DNA of 43,833 nt from Micromonospora arida (GCF_003857035.1 NZ_QGSY01000220.1:1-43833), one strand, 5' to 3'. Positions 1-8,320 are shown, numbered from the stretch's first letter. Made by a program: numbers and translations. The notes: generated from the letters alone by a model not told the origin.

Positions 1-544
1 GGGTGGTCGCGCGGGTGGGGTCGAAGCGGGACGGGTCGAAGGTCGGACCCGCCCAGTCACGCAGGATCGCCTGACGAGGGCTGGCGAGGTCGGCCGGGGC
101 GGTCTGGTCGTCCAGGGCCTCCAGGAGCGCCTGGTAGCCCAACTGCCCGCCGACACCCTCCGGCGGGCAGGCCCGCTCGCCGGCCAGGCAGACCGGGTAC
201 CGCTCCTCGGGGTCGGCCGTCAACGCGTCCTCCACGACCAGGTCGTGCTCCCACCAGTCGCCGAAGTCGTACGTGTAGGAGAACCGGCTGCCCTTGCCGA
301 GCACCGCGTCGAGCCGCACGTCCAGCTCGTCGTGCAACGCCAACTCCCCGTCCGGGTCCGGCTCGCCGTACTGCACCGCGTCGATCTCGAAGGAGTGCAG
401 GTGGCAGTCCCGCCAACCCATCGCGTGCTGCACCACCCGGTGCAGCCGGTCCAGCGTGTAGCCGGCCGGCACGAGCACCCGACGCCACACCGGCGGGCGG
501 GTCCCGGCGAGAGACATCTTCAGCTGGAAGATCTGACGCGCCAT
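1..544 (-). CDS. pRiA4b ORF-3-like protein, C-terminus cut by window edge
   Basis: The minus-strand reading frame opens at ATG 544-542 (protein begins MARQIFQLKMSLAGTRPP) and stays open for 181 codons to the edge, so the C-terminus lies outside the window. The pattern is that of the plasmid pRiA4b ORF-3-like family: an early RPPVWRRVLVP segment, LDRLHRVVQHAMGW, HLHSFEI, then YDFGDWWEHDLVVE and a later CLAGERACPPEGVGG stretch. Family members occur on plasmids, with IS1096-type elements and as chromosomal singletons; no biochemical role is established. No transposase is visible beside it here. It is divergent from the Cys-rich microprotein at 579, leaving 34 bp for both promoters. Family assignment is firm; function is unknown. 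Confidence 0.85.
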   Translation of the reverse strand, partial: MARQIFQLKMSLAGTRPPVWRRVLVPAGYTLDRLHRVVQHAMGWRDCHLHSFEIDAVQYGEPDPDGELALHDELDVRLDAVLGKGSRFSYTYDFGDWWEHDLVVEDALTADPEERYPVCLAGERACPPEGVGGQLGYQALLEALDDQTAPADLASPRQAILRDWAGPTFDPSRFDPTRATT

Positions 545-566
545 GCTGTCCTGTCCTCCCGCGGCT

Positions 567-572
567 TAGGCT
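567..572 (+). promoter_or_regulatory. Putative -10 element (TAGGCT) for leaderless transcript
   Basis: TAGGCT matches the actinobacterial TANNNT -10 pattern and ends 6 nt before ATG 579, the spacing expected when transcription starts at the A of the start codon. There is no purine-rich ribosome binding site in front of that ATG, which fits leaderless translation. The -35 region (about 543-549) is poor. Confidence 0.4.
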
Positions 573-578
573 GCGAGC

Positions 579-698
579 ATGATCTGCCGAGCGTGCCGGG
601 CCCGGCGACACGACGACTGCCCGGGCCGGAACTGGTGCGACTGCCAGCACCGTACCGCCGAACCCACCCCTCCGGTCACCGGTCCGGCCGGCGAATGA
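579..698 (+). CDS. Cys-rich 39-residue microprotein coupled to RibD-C reductase
   Basis: A 40-codon frame starts at ATG 579 and encodes a small, basic, cysteine-rich protein. The N-terminal 24 residues contain C3, C6, C14, C20 and C22 plus H11 and H24 (pattern CxxC...CPGRNWCDCQH), which looks like a small zinc-binding knuckle; the tail is Pro/Thr-rich. Its TGA (696-698) overlaps the ATG of the next gene (695-697) as ATGA, so the two are very likely translationally coupled. A TAGGCT hexamer 6 nt upstream suggests leaderless transcription. The gene is too short for usual ORF cut-offs. I do not know a characterised homologue; metal binding is inferred only from the Cys/His spacing. Alternatively it is only a translated leader for the reductase. 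Confidence 0.6.
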   Translation: MICRACRARRHDDCPGRNWCDCQHRTAEPTPPVTGPAGE

Positions 699-1441
699 CC
701 GTCGGAATTCCGATCCGACGGCTCTGGCCCGAGCCGTCGACGCAGCCGCTCGACGACGCCGCGCTGACCGCCCTCTACGGCCGCGCCGACAAGCCCCGCC
801 TGCGGATGAACTTCGTGGCCAGCCTGGACGGCGCGGTCACCGTTGACGGCTACTCCGCCGGGCTCTCCGGCGAGCCGGACAAGCGGGTGTTCGGCCTGCT
901 GCGGATGGCCTGCGACGCATTGGTCGTGGCCGCCGGCACACTCCGCCACGAGGAGTACCGGGCGGTCCGGCTCAACGAGCGCCGCCGCGCCTGGCGCCGT
1001 GCCAACGGGCTGGCCGAGTACCCGACGCTGGTGGTCGTCTCCGGTTCGCTCGACCTGGACCCGGCGCAGGCCGCCTTCGCCGACGCGCCGACCCGCCCGG
1101 TGGTGCTCACCCACGCCGACGCCGATCCGCCGCCCGGGCTGACCGACGTCGCCGACGTGCTGCGCTGCGGCGCCGAGCGGGTCGACCTGGCCGCCGGTCT
1201 CGCCGAGCTGCACCGCCGCGGGCTCACCCAACTGCTCTGTGAGGGCGGCCCACACCTGTTCGGCGCGCTCACCGCCGCCGACCTGGTGGACGAGCTGTGC
1301 CTCACCGTCTCGCCGCTGCTGGCCGGCCCCGGCCCCGGCCGAATCACCGCCGGCGACGCCGCACCACCCCGGCACCTGCCACTGCGCCACGTGCTCGCCG
1401 CCGAGGACGGCGTGCTCCTGCTCCGCCACGCCCGTCCGTGA
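695..1441 (+). CDS. RibD C-terminal-domain reductase (pyrimidine/dihydrofolate reductase family)
   Basis: This 248-residue protein is a stand-alone RibD-C/dihydrofolate-reductase-fold protein, expected to bind NAD(P)H and reduce a pyrimidine-like or other heterocyclic substrate. Visible family marks are LRMNFVASLDGAVTVDG near residues 35-51, then the Rossmann-like DALVVAAGTLRHEEYR, a central TLVVVSGSLDLDP strand and the C-terminal LLCEGGPHLFGAL loop that contacts the nicotinamide cofactor in this fold. No deaminase domain is present, so it is not a complete RibD; the substrate is unknown. The frame is open from 245, but ATG 695 is chosen because the family motifs begin just after it and it overlaps the stop of the upstream microprotein. 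It is convergent with the gene ending at 1446. Confidence 0.85.
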   Translation: MTVGIPIRRLWPEPSTQPLDDAALTALYGRADKPRLRMNFVASLDGAVTVDGYSAGLSGEPDKRVFGLLRMACDALVVAAGTLRHEEYRAVRLNERRRAWRRANGLAEYPTLVVVSGSLDLDPAQAAFADAPTRPVVLTHADADPPPGLTDVADVLRCGAERVDLAAGLAELHRRGLTQLLCEGGPHLFGALTAADLVDELCLTVSPLLAGPGPGRITAGDAAPPRHLPLRHVLAAEDGVLLLRHARP

Positions 1442-1445
1442 GATC

Positions 1446-2183
1446 TCAGTCGATGAGCACCGCCCCGGGAGCCCACGGGATCTGGTATCGCCGGCCGTCC
1501 TCGGTGCTCGCCCAGACCTGCACCTCTTCGTACGGCTCGGCGGCGACCACCTCGACAACCGCGCCCCGCGGCGCCGCGCCGAGCGGATGCGGCACGCCGT
1601 TGGCGACGACCTCGACGGTACGCCCCTGAGGCGCCTGGACCAGGACGTAGAGCCGGCTCCCGGAGCGACGGGCCACGGCAACGCCCAACCCACTGCCGGC
1701 GGATCGGACGGCCGCGCAGACCACGTCACCGTCGACGCAGGCCAGGTCGTACGAGAGGTGGTCGAGCAACCGGCGCGGTTCGCCCACGTCCGGGGCGGTC
1801 AGGACCTCGACCGCCTGTCCCCCGGCGACCCGCTCCTCGGCGCGCGGTTCGCGCCGGATCAGCACGAGCGTCTCCGTACCGACCCGGCCGACAGCCACGA
1901 CCTGCGCCTGCGTCACCGGTCGACCGTCGGGGCCGACGATCCCGGCCGGAACCCCGGCACCGGCGATCGGCCCGGCGCCCCCGCCCTCGCTACCGGCCGG
2001 CCCCAGGTGCGGGAGCAGCAGGGCCCCGGCGGCGACCACCACGGCCACCATGCCGGCAGAGAGCAGCAGACGCCGACGGCGGCGCGCCCGGCTTCCCGTG
2101 ACGACCCGTTGGGCGAGACCGGGTGGCAGCTCCACGGTCGCGACGGCGTGGTCGAGCAGGGCGGCCACCTCGTGGTCACGCAT
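1446..2183 (-). CDS. Single-pass membrane protein partner of SigE-like sigma factor
   Basis: This is a 245-residue protein beginning MRDHEVAALLDHAVATVELP, with an Arg-rich patch (SRARRRRRLLL) followed by one hydrophobic segment near residues 39-60 and a long extracytoplasmic C-terminal part rich in Val/Ala/Gly. The layout (short cytoplasmic head, one membrane span, external domain) and its position directly after a SigE-family sigma factor, with an 8-bp overlap (2176-2183), suggest an anti-sigma or sigma-associated regulator. It has no HxxxCxxC zinc motif. I recognise no named domain in the external part; the role is inferred from context. ATG 2183 is used because further upstream the frame only shadows the sigma gene. 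Confidence 0.65.
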   Translation of the reverse strand: MRDHEVAALLDHAVATVELPPGLAQRVVTGSRARRRRRLLLSAGMVAVVVAAGALLLPHLGPAGSEGGGAGPIAGAGVPAGIVGPDGRPVTQAQVVAVGRVGTETLVLIRREPRAEERVAGGQAVEVLTAPDVGEPRRLLDHLSYDLACVDGDVVCAAVRSAGSGLGVAVARRSGSRLYVLVQAPQGRTVEVVANGVPHPLGAAPRGAVVEVVAAEPYEEVQVWASTEDGRRYQIPWAPGAVLID

Positions 2184-2694
2184 GGTTCTCCTCCGCGAGG
2201 TCGAGGTCGAGTGGGGGAACACCGGCCGCCTCCAGTCGCACCCGCAGGCGGTGCAGACCACGGGAAGCCTGGCTCTTCACCGAGCCCACAGAACACTCCA
2301 GTTCGGCAGCAGCCTCCGCCTCGGAGAAGCCAAGCCAGTACCGGACCACCACCACCGCCCGCATCCGCGGTGGAAGCTCCCGCAGTGCCGTCAGCAGCAA
2401 CTCCCGGTCGTCGACCCGGGTCATCTCATCCTGCTGCGGTATCGCGTCCGGAAGACCGGCGACCCGACGTCGGTTCCACGGTGAGCGCCACCGGCTGACC
2501 AACCTGTTGGTCATCGCGCGACGCAGGTAGGCCTCCGGCTGCCGTTGCCGGACCACGTGCCAGCGCGGGTACGCCTGCTCCAGCACCTCCTGCAGCAGGT
2601 CCTCGGCGTCCGCCCGCTGCCCGGTGATCAGTACGGCGAAGCGGAGCAGTCGCGAGCCGCTCGTCGCGACGAAGGCGCCGAAGTCGTCATTCAT
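2176..2694 (-). CDS. SigE-family RNA polymerase sigma-70 factor
   Basis: This 172-residue ECF-type sigma factor belongs to the actinobacterial SigE-like group. The region-2 core is visible as LLRFAVLITGQRADAEDLLQ (about 17-36) followed by AYPRWHVVRQRQPEAYLRR, and region 4 as LPPRMRAVVVVRYWLGFSEA and ECSVGSVKSQASRGLHRLR. There is no extra C-terminal SnoaL-type domain. The frame is open to 2802, but ATG 2694 (MNDDFGAFVA) matches the usual short N-terminus. It overlaps the membrane protein downstream by 8 bp, so both are probably made from one message. A possible autoregulatory promoter is listed separately. Confidence 0.9.
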   Translation of the reverse strand: MNDDFGAFVATSGSRLLRFAVLITGQRADAEDLLQEVLEQAYPRWHVVRQRQPEAYLRRAMTNRLVSRWRSPWNRRRVAGLPDAIPQQDEMTRVDDRELLLTALRELPPRMRAVVVVRYWLGFSEAEAAAELECSVGSVKSQASRGLHRLRVRLEAAGVPPLDLDLAEENHA

Positions 2695-2713
2695 ACGTGC
2701 TCCATGCCTAGGT

Positions 2714-2739
2714 AACGCGACCGGTGCCCCGGGAGTTGA
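2714..2739 (-). promoter_or_regulatory. Putative ECF-type promoter for the SigE-like gene
   Basis: On the minus strand TCAAC (2739-2735) and CGTT (2717-2714) are separated by 17 nt, resembling the common ECF pattern GGAAC-N16/17-CGTT. The -10 part ends 19 nt before ATG 2694. This would fit autoregulation by the encoded sigma factor, but it rests on one sequence match. Confidence 0.35.
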
Positions 2740-2886
2740 GTCCGACCTCGCGCGGTGCACGCCAACACGACTCCCGCCCACCTCATGCGCTCGCTCGAGC
2801 ACCCAGCGTCATGAGTGTGACGGCGCATGGTGTCGTCCGACGCGTCGCGTGGCGACCTGTCGTACTCCTCGGGCAGGATGCAGGGC

Positions 2887-2931
2887 ATGCGCGCCGACCG
2901 TGATGCCCGAGCGACCCGAGTCGCCCGATGA
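2887..2931 (+). CDS. Possible 14-residue Arg-rich leader peptide before the HerA-like gene
   Basis: ATG 2887 opens a 14-codon frame (MRADRDARATRVAR) whose TGA (2929-2931) overlaps the herA-like ATG (2928-2930) as ATGA. A CAGGAT hexamer at 2874-2879 lies 7 nt before the ATG, as expected for a leaderless start. Five of fourteen residues are Arg. It could be a translated leader that couples initiation of the operon, or chance in GC-rich DNA; conservation would decide. Confidence 0.3.
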   Translation: MRADRDARATRVAR

Positions 2932-4679
2932 CCGACGCCGACCTCGACAGCCCTGGCGAGGCGGTCGGGCGGGTGCTGGGCACCGCCGACGCCACCCCGT
3001 TGCAGTTCTGGACGGCCGTGGCGCCCGGCAGTTACCTCCAGCTCGACGACGTGGTGGTCACGCGACGGGAGCTGCCGGACCGGGAGCCGGTGACGATCGC
3101 CGGGGTGGTCACCCAGGTCCGCGCACGCCACGAGGGCGCCCAGTTCGAGTCCGACGTGTTCGCCATCGCTGACGGCACGCTGCCCGCCCAGGTGCAGGAG
3201 GCGGCCGAGGTCACCACCACCCGGGTCGATCCGGAGCTCTACGTGCCGCCGACCCCGGGCGCGGTGGTGCACCGGGCCGAGGGTGACGCCCGGGCGCGCG
3301 CGCTGCACTTCGACCGGATGGAGCGGCGCATCCCGATGGGGATGGGTCGCGACGGGGTGCCGGTCTACCTCAACGCCGACTTCCTCGACGGCAGTCGGGG
3401 CGCGCACGTCTCGATCTCCGGCATCTCCGGGGTGGCCACCAAGACCAGCTTCGCCACCTTCCTGCTCTACTCGGTGTTCCGCTCCGGGGTGCTGGGCGGC
3501 GACGCGGTCAACGCCAAGGCGTTGATCTTCAACGTCAAGGGTGAGGATCTGCTCTTCCTGGACCACCCCAACACCCGCCTCGACGAGCCCACCCGCGCGG
3601 CGTACGCGAAGCTCGGGTTGAGCGCAGGCGCCTTCCCCGACGTGCGGGTGTACGCCCCACCGCGGGTCGGCGACTCGGCCGGCACGCCGGATGTGAGCAG
3701 TCGGCTCACCGGGGTGGACGCGTTCTACTGGACGCTGAGCGAGTTCTGCACCGACCGCCTGCTGCCGTACGTCTTCGCCGACGCCGACGACGAGCGCCAG
3801 CAGTACACGATGGTGGTCCACTCGGTGGCCGCACACCTGGCCCGTTACGCCCAGCCCGCCGACGGCGGGGTGAGCATCGACGGGGTCCGCCTCGGCTCCT
3901 ACGGCGATCTGGTCGACCACATCGTCGATCAGCTCAACGACGACGAGACCCGCTCGGACTGGGCGGGCAGCGCGGTGGGGCTGGGCACCGTCAACGCGTT
4001 CGCCCGGCGGTTGATCGGCAGCAAGAAGGACCTGGCCCGGCTGATCCGTGGCGACCTCGCCACCCGCCGCCCCCACTCGATCAACACGAGCGAGTCGGCC
4101 CAGGTCACTGTGGTCGACCTGCACAACCTTCCCGACCGCGCGCAGCGGTTCGTGGTGGGTGTGACGCTCAAGAGCGAGTTCGAGCGCAAGGAGAAGTCCG
4201 GCACCGCCAAGCCGCTGCTCTTCGTCGTCCTCGACGAGCTCAACAAGTACGCCCCCCGGGAGGGCTCCTCGCCGATCAAGGAGGTCCTGCTGGACATCGC
4301 CGAGCGGGGCCGCTCGCTCGGGGTGATCCTGATCGGCGCGCAGCAGACGGCGAGCGAGGTGGAGCGGCGGATCGTCACCAACTCGGCGATCCGGGTGGTC
4401 GGCCGGCTCGACCCGGCCGAGGCGTCCCGCCCGGAGTACGGCTTCCTGCCGCCCGCGCAGCGCCAACGGGCGTTGCTGGCCAAGCCGGGCACCATGTTCG
4501 TCAACCAGCCGGACATCCCGGTGCCGCTCTGCCTGGAGTTCCCGTTCCCGGCCTGGGCCACCCGGGTCTCCGAGGCGGGCCGGGCACCATCGGAGACGCT
4601 GCGCTCGATCACCCAGTCCGCCGACCCGTTCGCCGTGGTGGGCTCCGGCGGCGGCACCGACGACGACATCCCGTTCTAG
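2928..4679 (+). CDS. HerA/DUF87-like ATPase of a HerA-Mre11-Rad50-NurA-type operon
   Basis: The 583-residue protein resembles the HerA/FtsK superfamily of hexameric DNA translocases. An N-terminal beta-barrel (HAS-barrel-like) region, residues about 30-120, precedes the ATPase core. The P-loop is atypical: GISGVATKTS at 165-174 has Thr where the Gly before the Lys is expected. Walker B is LLFVVLDELNKY with D436-E437; a conserved NSAIRVVGRLD segment with R489 may hold the arginine finger and sensor; GVILIGAQQT precedes it. In archaea HerA loads with NurA nuclease and works beside Mre11-Rad50 at broken DNA ends. Here it is the first long gene of an operon with sbcD 18 bp downstream, then sbcC and a NurA-like gene. 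Role in end resection is inferred from family and context; catalytic competence is uncertain because of the variant P-loop. Confidence 0.85.
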   Translation: MTDADLDSPGEAVGRVLGTADATPLQFWTAVAPGSYLQLDDVVVTRRELPDREPVTIAGVVTQVRARHEGAQFESDVFAIADGTLPAQVQEAAEVTTTRVDPELYVPPTPGAVVHRAEGDARARALHFDRMERRIPMGMGRDGVPVYLNADFLDGSRGAHVSISGISGVATKTSFATFLLYSVFRSGVLGGDAVNAKALIFNVKGEDLLFLDHPNTRLDEPTRAAYAKLGLSAGAFPDVRVYAPPRVGDSAGTPDVSSRLTGVDAFYWTLSEFCTDRLLPYVFADADDERQQYTMVVHSVAAHLARYAQPADGGVSIDGVRLGSYGDLVDHIVDQLNDDETRSDWAGSAVGLGTVNAFARRLIGSKKDLARLIRGDLATRRPHSINTSESAQVTVVDLHNLPDRAQRFVVGVTLKSEFERKEKSGTAKPLLFVVLDELNKYAPREGSSPIKEVLLDIAERGRSLGVILIGAQQTASEVERRIVTNSAIRVVGRLDPAEASRPEYGFLPPAQRQRALLAKPGTMFVNQPDIPVPLCLEFPFPAWATRVSEAGRAPSETLRSITQSADPFAVVGSGGGTDDDIPF

Positions 4680-4697
4680 CTAGGGGCCGGCACAGCC

Positions 4698-5846
4698 ATG
4701 AAGATCCTGCACACCTCCGACTGGCACGTGGGAAAGGTGCTCAAGGGGCAGTCCCGGGCCGACGAGCACAAGGCCGTGCTGGCCGGGGTGATCGAGATCG
4801 CCCGTGCCGAACAGCCGGATCTGGTGATCGTCGCCGGTGACCTCTACGACACCGCCGCGCCCAGCTCGGAGGCGACCCGCCTGGTCACCAGGGCGTTGAC
4901 GGCGCTACGGCGGACCGGCGCGGACGTGGTGGCGATCGGCGGCAACCACGACAACGGCCCGGCGCTGGACGCGCTGCGCCCGTGGGCCGATGCCGCCGGC
5001 ATCACGCTGCGCGGCGGGGTGCGGGAAAACCCGGACGAGCACCTCATCGACGGCACCACCGCCGGTGGCGAGCGGTGGCGGTTGGCCGCGTTGCCGTTCC
5101 TGTCCCAGCGGTACGCGGTGCGCGCGTTGGAGATGTACGAGCTGACCGCCGCGGAGACCAACCAGACGTACGCCGACCACCTGGGCCGGGTGCTGGGGCG
5201 ACTGACCGAGGGTTTCACCGAGCCGGACCGGGTGCACCTGGTCACCGCGCATCTGACGGTGACCGGCGCGGCCACCGGTGGTGGCGAGCGCGACGCGCAC
5301 ACCGTGTTGGGCTACGCCGTTCCGGCCACCGTCTTCCCGGCCACCGCGCACTATGTGGCGCTGGGTCACCTGCACCGGGCGCAGCGGGTCGCGGGCCCCT
5401 GCCCGGTGAGGTACAGCGGCAGTCCGCTCGCTGTGGACTTCGGTGAGCAGGAGAACATCCCCTCGGTGACGATGGTCGAGGTGACGGCCAGCACCGCCGC
5501 CCGGGTGCGGGAGGTGCCGGTGACGGCGGCGAGCGCGCTGCGCACGGTGCGGGGCACCCTGGCTCAGCTCGCCGAGATCGAGGCACCGGACGCGTGGCTG
5601 CGGGTGTACGTGCGGGAGCAGCCCCGCGCCGGCCTGCGCGAGGAAATTCAGGAGCTGCTCCCCCGGGCCCTGGAGATCCGGATCGACCCGGAGCTGTTGG
5701 CCGCGCCCGGCAGCGGCGCTCGCATCGCCCAGCGTTCGGGGCGTTCGCCGCGGGAGCTGTTCGCCGACTACCTGGACAGCCGGGGCCACGCCGACGAGGG
5801 TGTCCGGGAGCTCTTCGACGAGCTTTTCGAGGAGGTCGAGCACTGA
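4698..5846 (+). CDS. sbcD: SbcD / Mre11-type nuclease subunit
   Basis: The 382-residue calcineurin-like metallophosphoesterase is the nuclease subunit of the SbcCD (Mre11-Rad50) complex, which opens hairpins and processes DNA ends. All phosphoesterase motifs are present: DWHVG (8-12), GDLYD (47-51), GNHD (82-85), the TAHLTV His (183-188) and GHLHR (223-227), which together bind two metal ions. The C-terminal part matches the capping and Rad50-binding region. Length is typical. ATG 4698 follows the herA-like stop by 18 bp; the TGA overlaps the sbcC ATG by one base (TGATG), indicating coupled translation. Confidence 0.95.
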   Translation: MKILHTSDWHVGKVLKGQSRADEHKAVLAGVIEIARAEQPDLVIVAGDLYDTAAPSSEATRLVTRALTALRRTGADVVAIGGNHDNGPALDALRPWADAAGITLRGGVRENPDEHLIDGTTAGGERWRLAALPFLSQRYAVRALEMYELTAAETNQTYADHLGRVLGRLTEGFTEPDRVHLVTAHLTVTGAATGGGERDAHTVLGYAVPATVFPATAHYVALGHLHRAQRVAGPCPVRYSGSPLAVDFGEQENIPSVTMVEVTASTAARVREVPVTAASALRTVRGTLAQLAEIEAPDAWLRVYVREQPRAGLREEIQELLPRALEIRIDPELLAAPGSGARIAQRSGRSPRELFADYLDSRGHADEGVRELFDELFEEVEH

Positions 5847-8320
5847 TGCGTCCGATGCGGTTGGACATGGCCGGGTTCACGGTCTTCCGGGACGAGACCA
5901 CAGTCGACTTCACCGACGCCGACTTCTTCGCGCTGATCGGCCCGACCGGTTCGGGCAAGTCGACAGTGCTGGACGCGATCTGCTTCGCCCTCTACGGCAT
6001 GGTGCCCCGCTGGGGTGGCGCCCGAGGGTTGGCGAACGCGCTCGCGCCGTCGGCGACCGAGGCGCGGGTGCGGTTGGTCTTCGAGTCCGGCGGCGCCCGT
6101 TACGTGGCGACCCGGGTGGTCCGCCGGGACGGCCGGGGCAACGTGAAGACCGCGAACGCCGGGTTGCAGCTGATGCCGGCCGGCTTCGACGTGACAAAAC
6201 TGGACACCGGGTTGAGCCCGGACGACCTCGGCGAGGTGGTGGCCGGCACTCCCGCCGAGATGGAGCAGGCGGTGCTGGAGGCGGTCGGGCTGCCGTACGA
6301 GCAGTTCACCAGCTGTGTGGTGCTGCCACAGGGGCAGTTCGCCGACTTCCTGCACGCCAAGCCGGCGACGCGGCAACAGATCCTGGTCAACCTGCTGGGC
6401 CTCGGCGTCTACGAGGACGTGCAGAAGAAGGCGACGGCGCGCGCCGCGCAGGCAGAGGCCCGGCTGGAGGCGGTCGACCAGGTGCTCGCCGGGTTGACCG
6501 GCGTGGACGACGAGGCGTTGGCCGAGGCCGACGCCCGGGTGGAGCGGATGGCCGAGCTGGCGGCCGCGGTGGCCGAGGCGGTGCCGGAGCTGGCGGCTGC
6601 CCGGGTCACCGCACGGGAGGCCGCGGCGGCACTGACCGCGCTGGACGACGAGCTGACCGTGCTGACCGGGGTGCGTGCGCCCGCTGGGGTGGCCGAGGTC
6701 GCTCGCGCGGTCGCCGCGGCGCGGGCCGACGCCGAGGCCGCGGCGAACGGGGTGTCGCTGGCCGAGGAGCGGGAGGACAAGCTGCGCGGCGAGCTGGCCG
6801 CCGCCGGTGACGAGAGCGCGCTGCGACTGCAACTGCGGGCGTACGACGATCGGGATCGGCTGTCCGGCGAGGCCGACACGGTCCGGGCGACGGTGCGCGC
6901 GGCGAATGACGAGCATGCCGCTGCGGTGGCGGCGTTGGCCGCCGCACGGGTGGCCGCCGAGCGGGCCGACGCCGAGCTGGAGGCGGCCTTCCGGGCGCAC
7001 GAGGAGGCGAAGGCCACCGACCTGGCGGTAAGCCTGCGGGTGCACCTGCATGCCGGTGCGGCGTGCCCGGTGTGCGAGCAGCCGGTGGCCGAGGTGCCCG
7101 CGGTGCCGGCCGATTCGGCGGTGGCCGCCGCGACGGCGGCGGGCAAGGCCGCGCGGGCCGCTACCAAGGCCGCGCAGGCGACCGTTCAGGAGCGGGACAC
7201 GGCGGCGCGGGAGCTGGAGCGGCTGCTGGTGCAGGCGCGAGCCAGGCAGGAGCAGATGGAGACCCGGCTGGCCGAGCTGGACGGGCAGCTCTCCGGCGCG
7301 GCCGAACCGGCCGTGCTGCGGCGGGAGTTGGCCGAGCACGCCCGGTTGCGGCGCGCGCTGGAGGAGGCGGCAACCGCGGTCCGGGCCGGCCGCGAGACCG
7401 CTCGGCAGGCTCGGGCCGGGGTGGACGCCGCCGAGGAGCGGCTGCGGGCGGCGTGGCGGGCCTTCGACACCGCCCGTGACGGGTTGGCCCGGTTCGGCCC
7501 ACCGGCGACAGACCGGGACGACGTGGCTGCCGCGTGGGCGGCGCTGACCCGGTGGGCGACCACCGAGGCGGACCGCCGCCGTGCCGAGCGGGCCGGTCGG
7601 GCCGCCGCCGTGGCGGAGGCCGAGTCGGTGGCCGACGGGGTGCAGCGGGCCATCGCGGGCATCTTCGCCGCCGCCGACGTGCCGGTCGGGGACGACCCGG
7701 TGCACGCGGCGACAGTGGCGGTGGAGCGGGCCGACGCCGACCGGCGGCGGCTGCACGAGCGTCGCGAGCAGGCCGGGACGTTGCGCGAGCAGCGGGCGGG
7801 GCACGAGCGGGAGGCGCAGGTGGCGCGTGCGCTCGCCGGGCACCTGCGGGCCAACAACTTCGAGCGGTGGTTGCTGGCCGAGGCGTTGGACCTGCTGGTC
7901 GACGGCGCGTCGGGGATCCTGCGGGAGTTGTCCTCCGGGCAGTACGAGCTGGTGCACGACAAGGGCGAGTTCGTGGTGGTCGACCACCACGACGCGGGGC
8001 TGCGTCGCGGCGTGCGCACCCTCTCCGGGGGTGAGACGTTCCAGGCGTCGCTGGCGCTGGCGTTGGCGCTCTCCGAGCAGTTGGCGGGGATGTCCACCAC
8101 GGCGGCGAGCCTGGAGTCGATCGTCCTGGACGAGGGTTTCGGCACGCTCGACGCCGCCACCCTGGACACGGTGGCGGCGACCCTGGAAAACCTGGCGGCC
8201 CGGGGCGATCGGATGGTCGGGGTGGTCACCCACGTGCCGGCGTTGGCCGAGCGGATCCCGGTCCGCTTCGAGGTGCGCAAGGATGCCCGGTCCGCGCGCG
8301 TGGAGCGGACGGGCCGGTGA
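5846..8320 (+). CDS. sbcC: SbcC / Rad50-type SMC-like ATPase
   Basis: The 824-residue ATPase partner of SbcD carries Walker A GPTGSGKST at 32-40, a Q-loop region near PQGQFADF (161-168), long Ala/Glu/Arg-rich coiled coils, a zinc hook CPVC at 407-410 almost exactly mid-protein, an ABC signature LSGGE at 726-730, and Walker B with D762-E763 (VLDEGFGTLD). The hook dimerises two Rad50 arms through zinc. It is shorter than E. coli SbcC (about 1,050 residues), as in other actinobacteria. ATG 5846 is chosen because it overlaps the sbcD stop and the conserved fold starts immediately; upstream sequence in this frame is an sbcD shadow. The stop overlaps the next gene's GTG by 4 bp (GTGA). Confidence 0.95.
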   Translation: MRPMRLDMAGFTVFRDETTVDFTDADFFALIGPTGSGKSTVLDAICFALYGMVPRWGGARGLANALAPSATEARVRLVFESGGARYVATRVVRRDGRGNVKTANAGLQLMPAGFDVTKLDTGLSPDDLGEVVAGTPAEMEQAVLEAVGLPYEQFTSCVVLPQGQFADFLHAKPATRQQILVNLLGLGVYEDVQKKATARAAQAEARLEAVDQVLAGLTGVDDEALAEADARVERMAELAAAVAEAVPELAAARVTAREAAAALTALDDELTVLTGVRAPAGVAEVARAVAAARADAEAAANGVSLAEEREDKLRGELAAAGDESALRLQLRAYDDRDRLSGEADTVRATVRAANDEHAAAVAALAAARVAAERADAELEAAFRAHEEAKATDLAVSLRVHLHAGAACPVCEQPVAEVPAVPADSAVAAATAAGKAARAATKAAQATVQERDTAARELERLLVQARARQEQMETRLAELDGQLSGAAEPAVLRRELAEHARLRRALEEAATAVRAGRETARQARAGVDAAEERLRAAWRAFDTARDGLARFGPPATDRDDVAAAWAALTRWATTEADRRRAERAGRAAAVAEAESVADGVQRAIAGIFAAADVPVGDDPVHAATVAVERADADRRRLHERREQAGTLREQRAGHEREAQVARALAGHLRANNFERWLLAEALDLLVDGASGILRELSSGQYELVHDKGEFVVVDHHDAGLRRGVRTLSGGETFQASLALALALSEQLAGMSTTAASLESIVLDEGFGTLDAATLDTVAATLENLAARGDRMVGVVTHVPALAERIPVRFEVRKDARSARVERTGR

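Noticed and set aside
1..544. An IS1096-type element at the left edge
   Set aside because: A pRiA4b ORF-3-like gene alone is not evidence for one; no transposase or terminal repeats are visible in the window.
2691..4466. A 591-codon minus-strand frame across the HerA-like gene
   Set aside because: No recognisable domain, and it covers the opposite strand of a gene with clear ATPase motifs.
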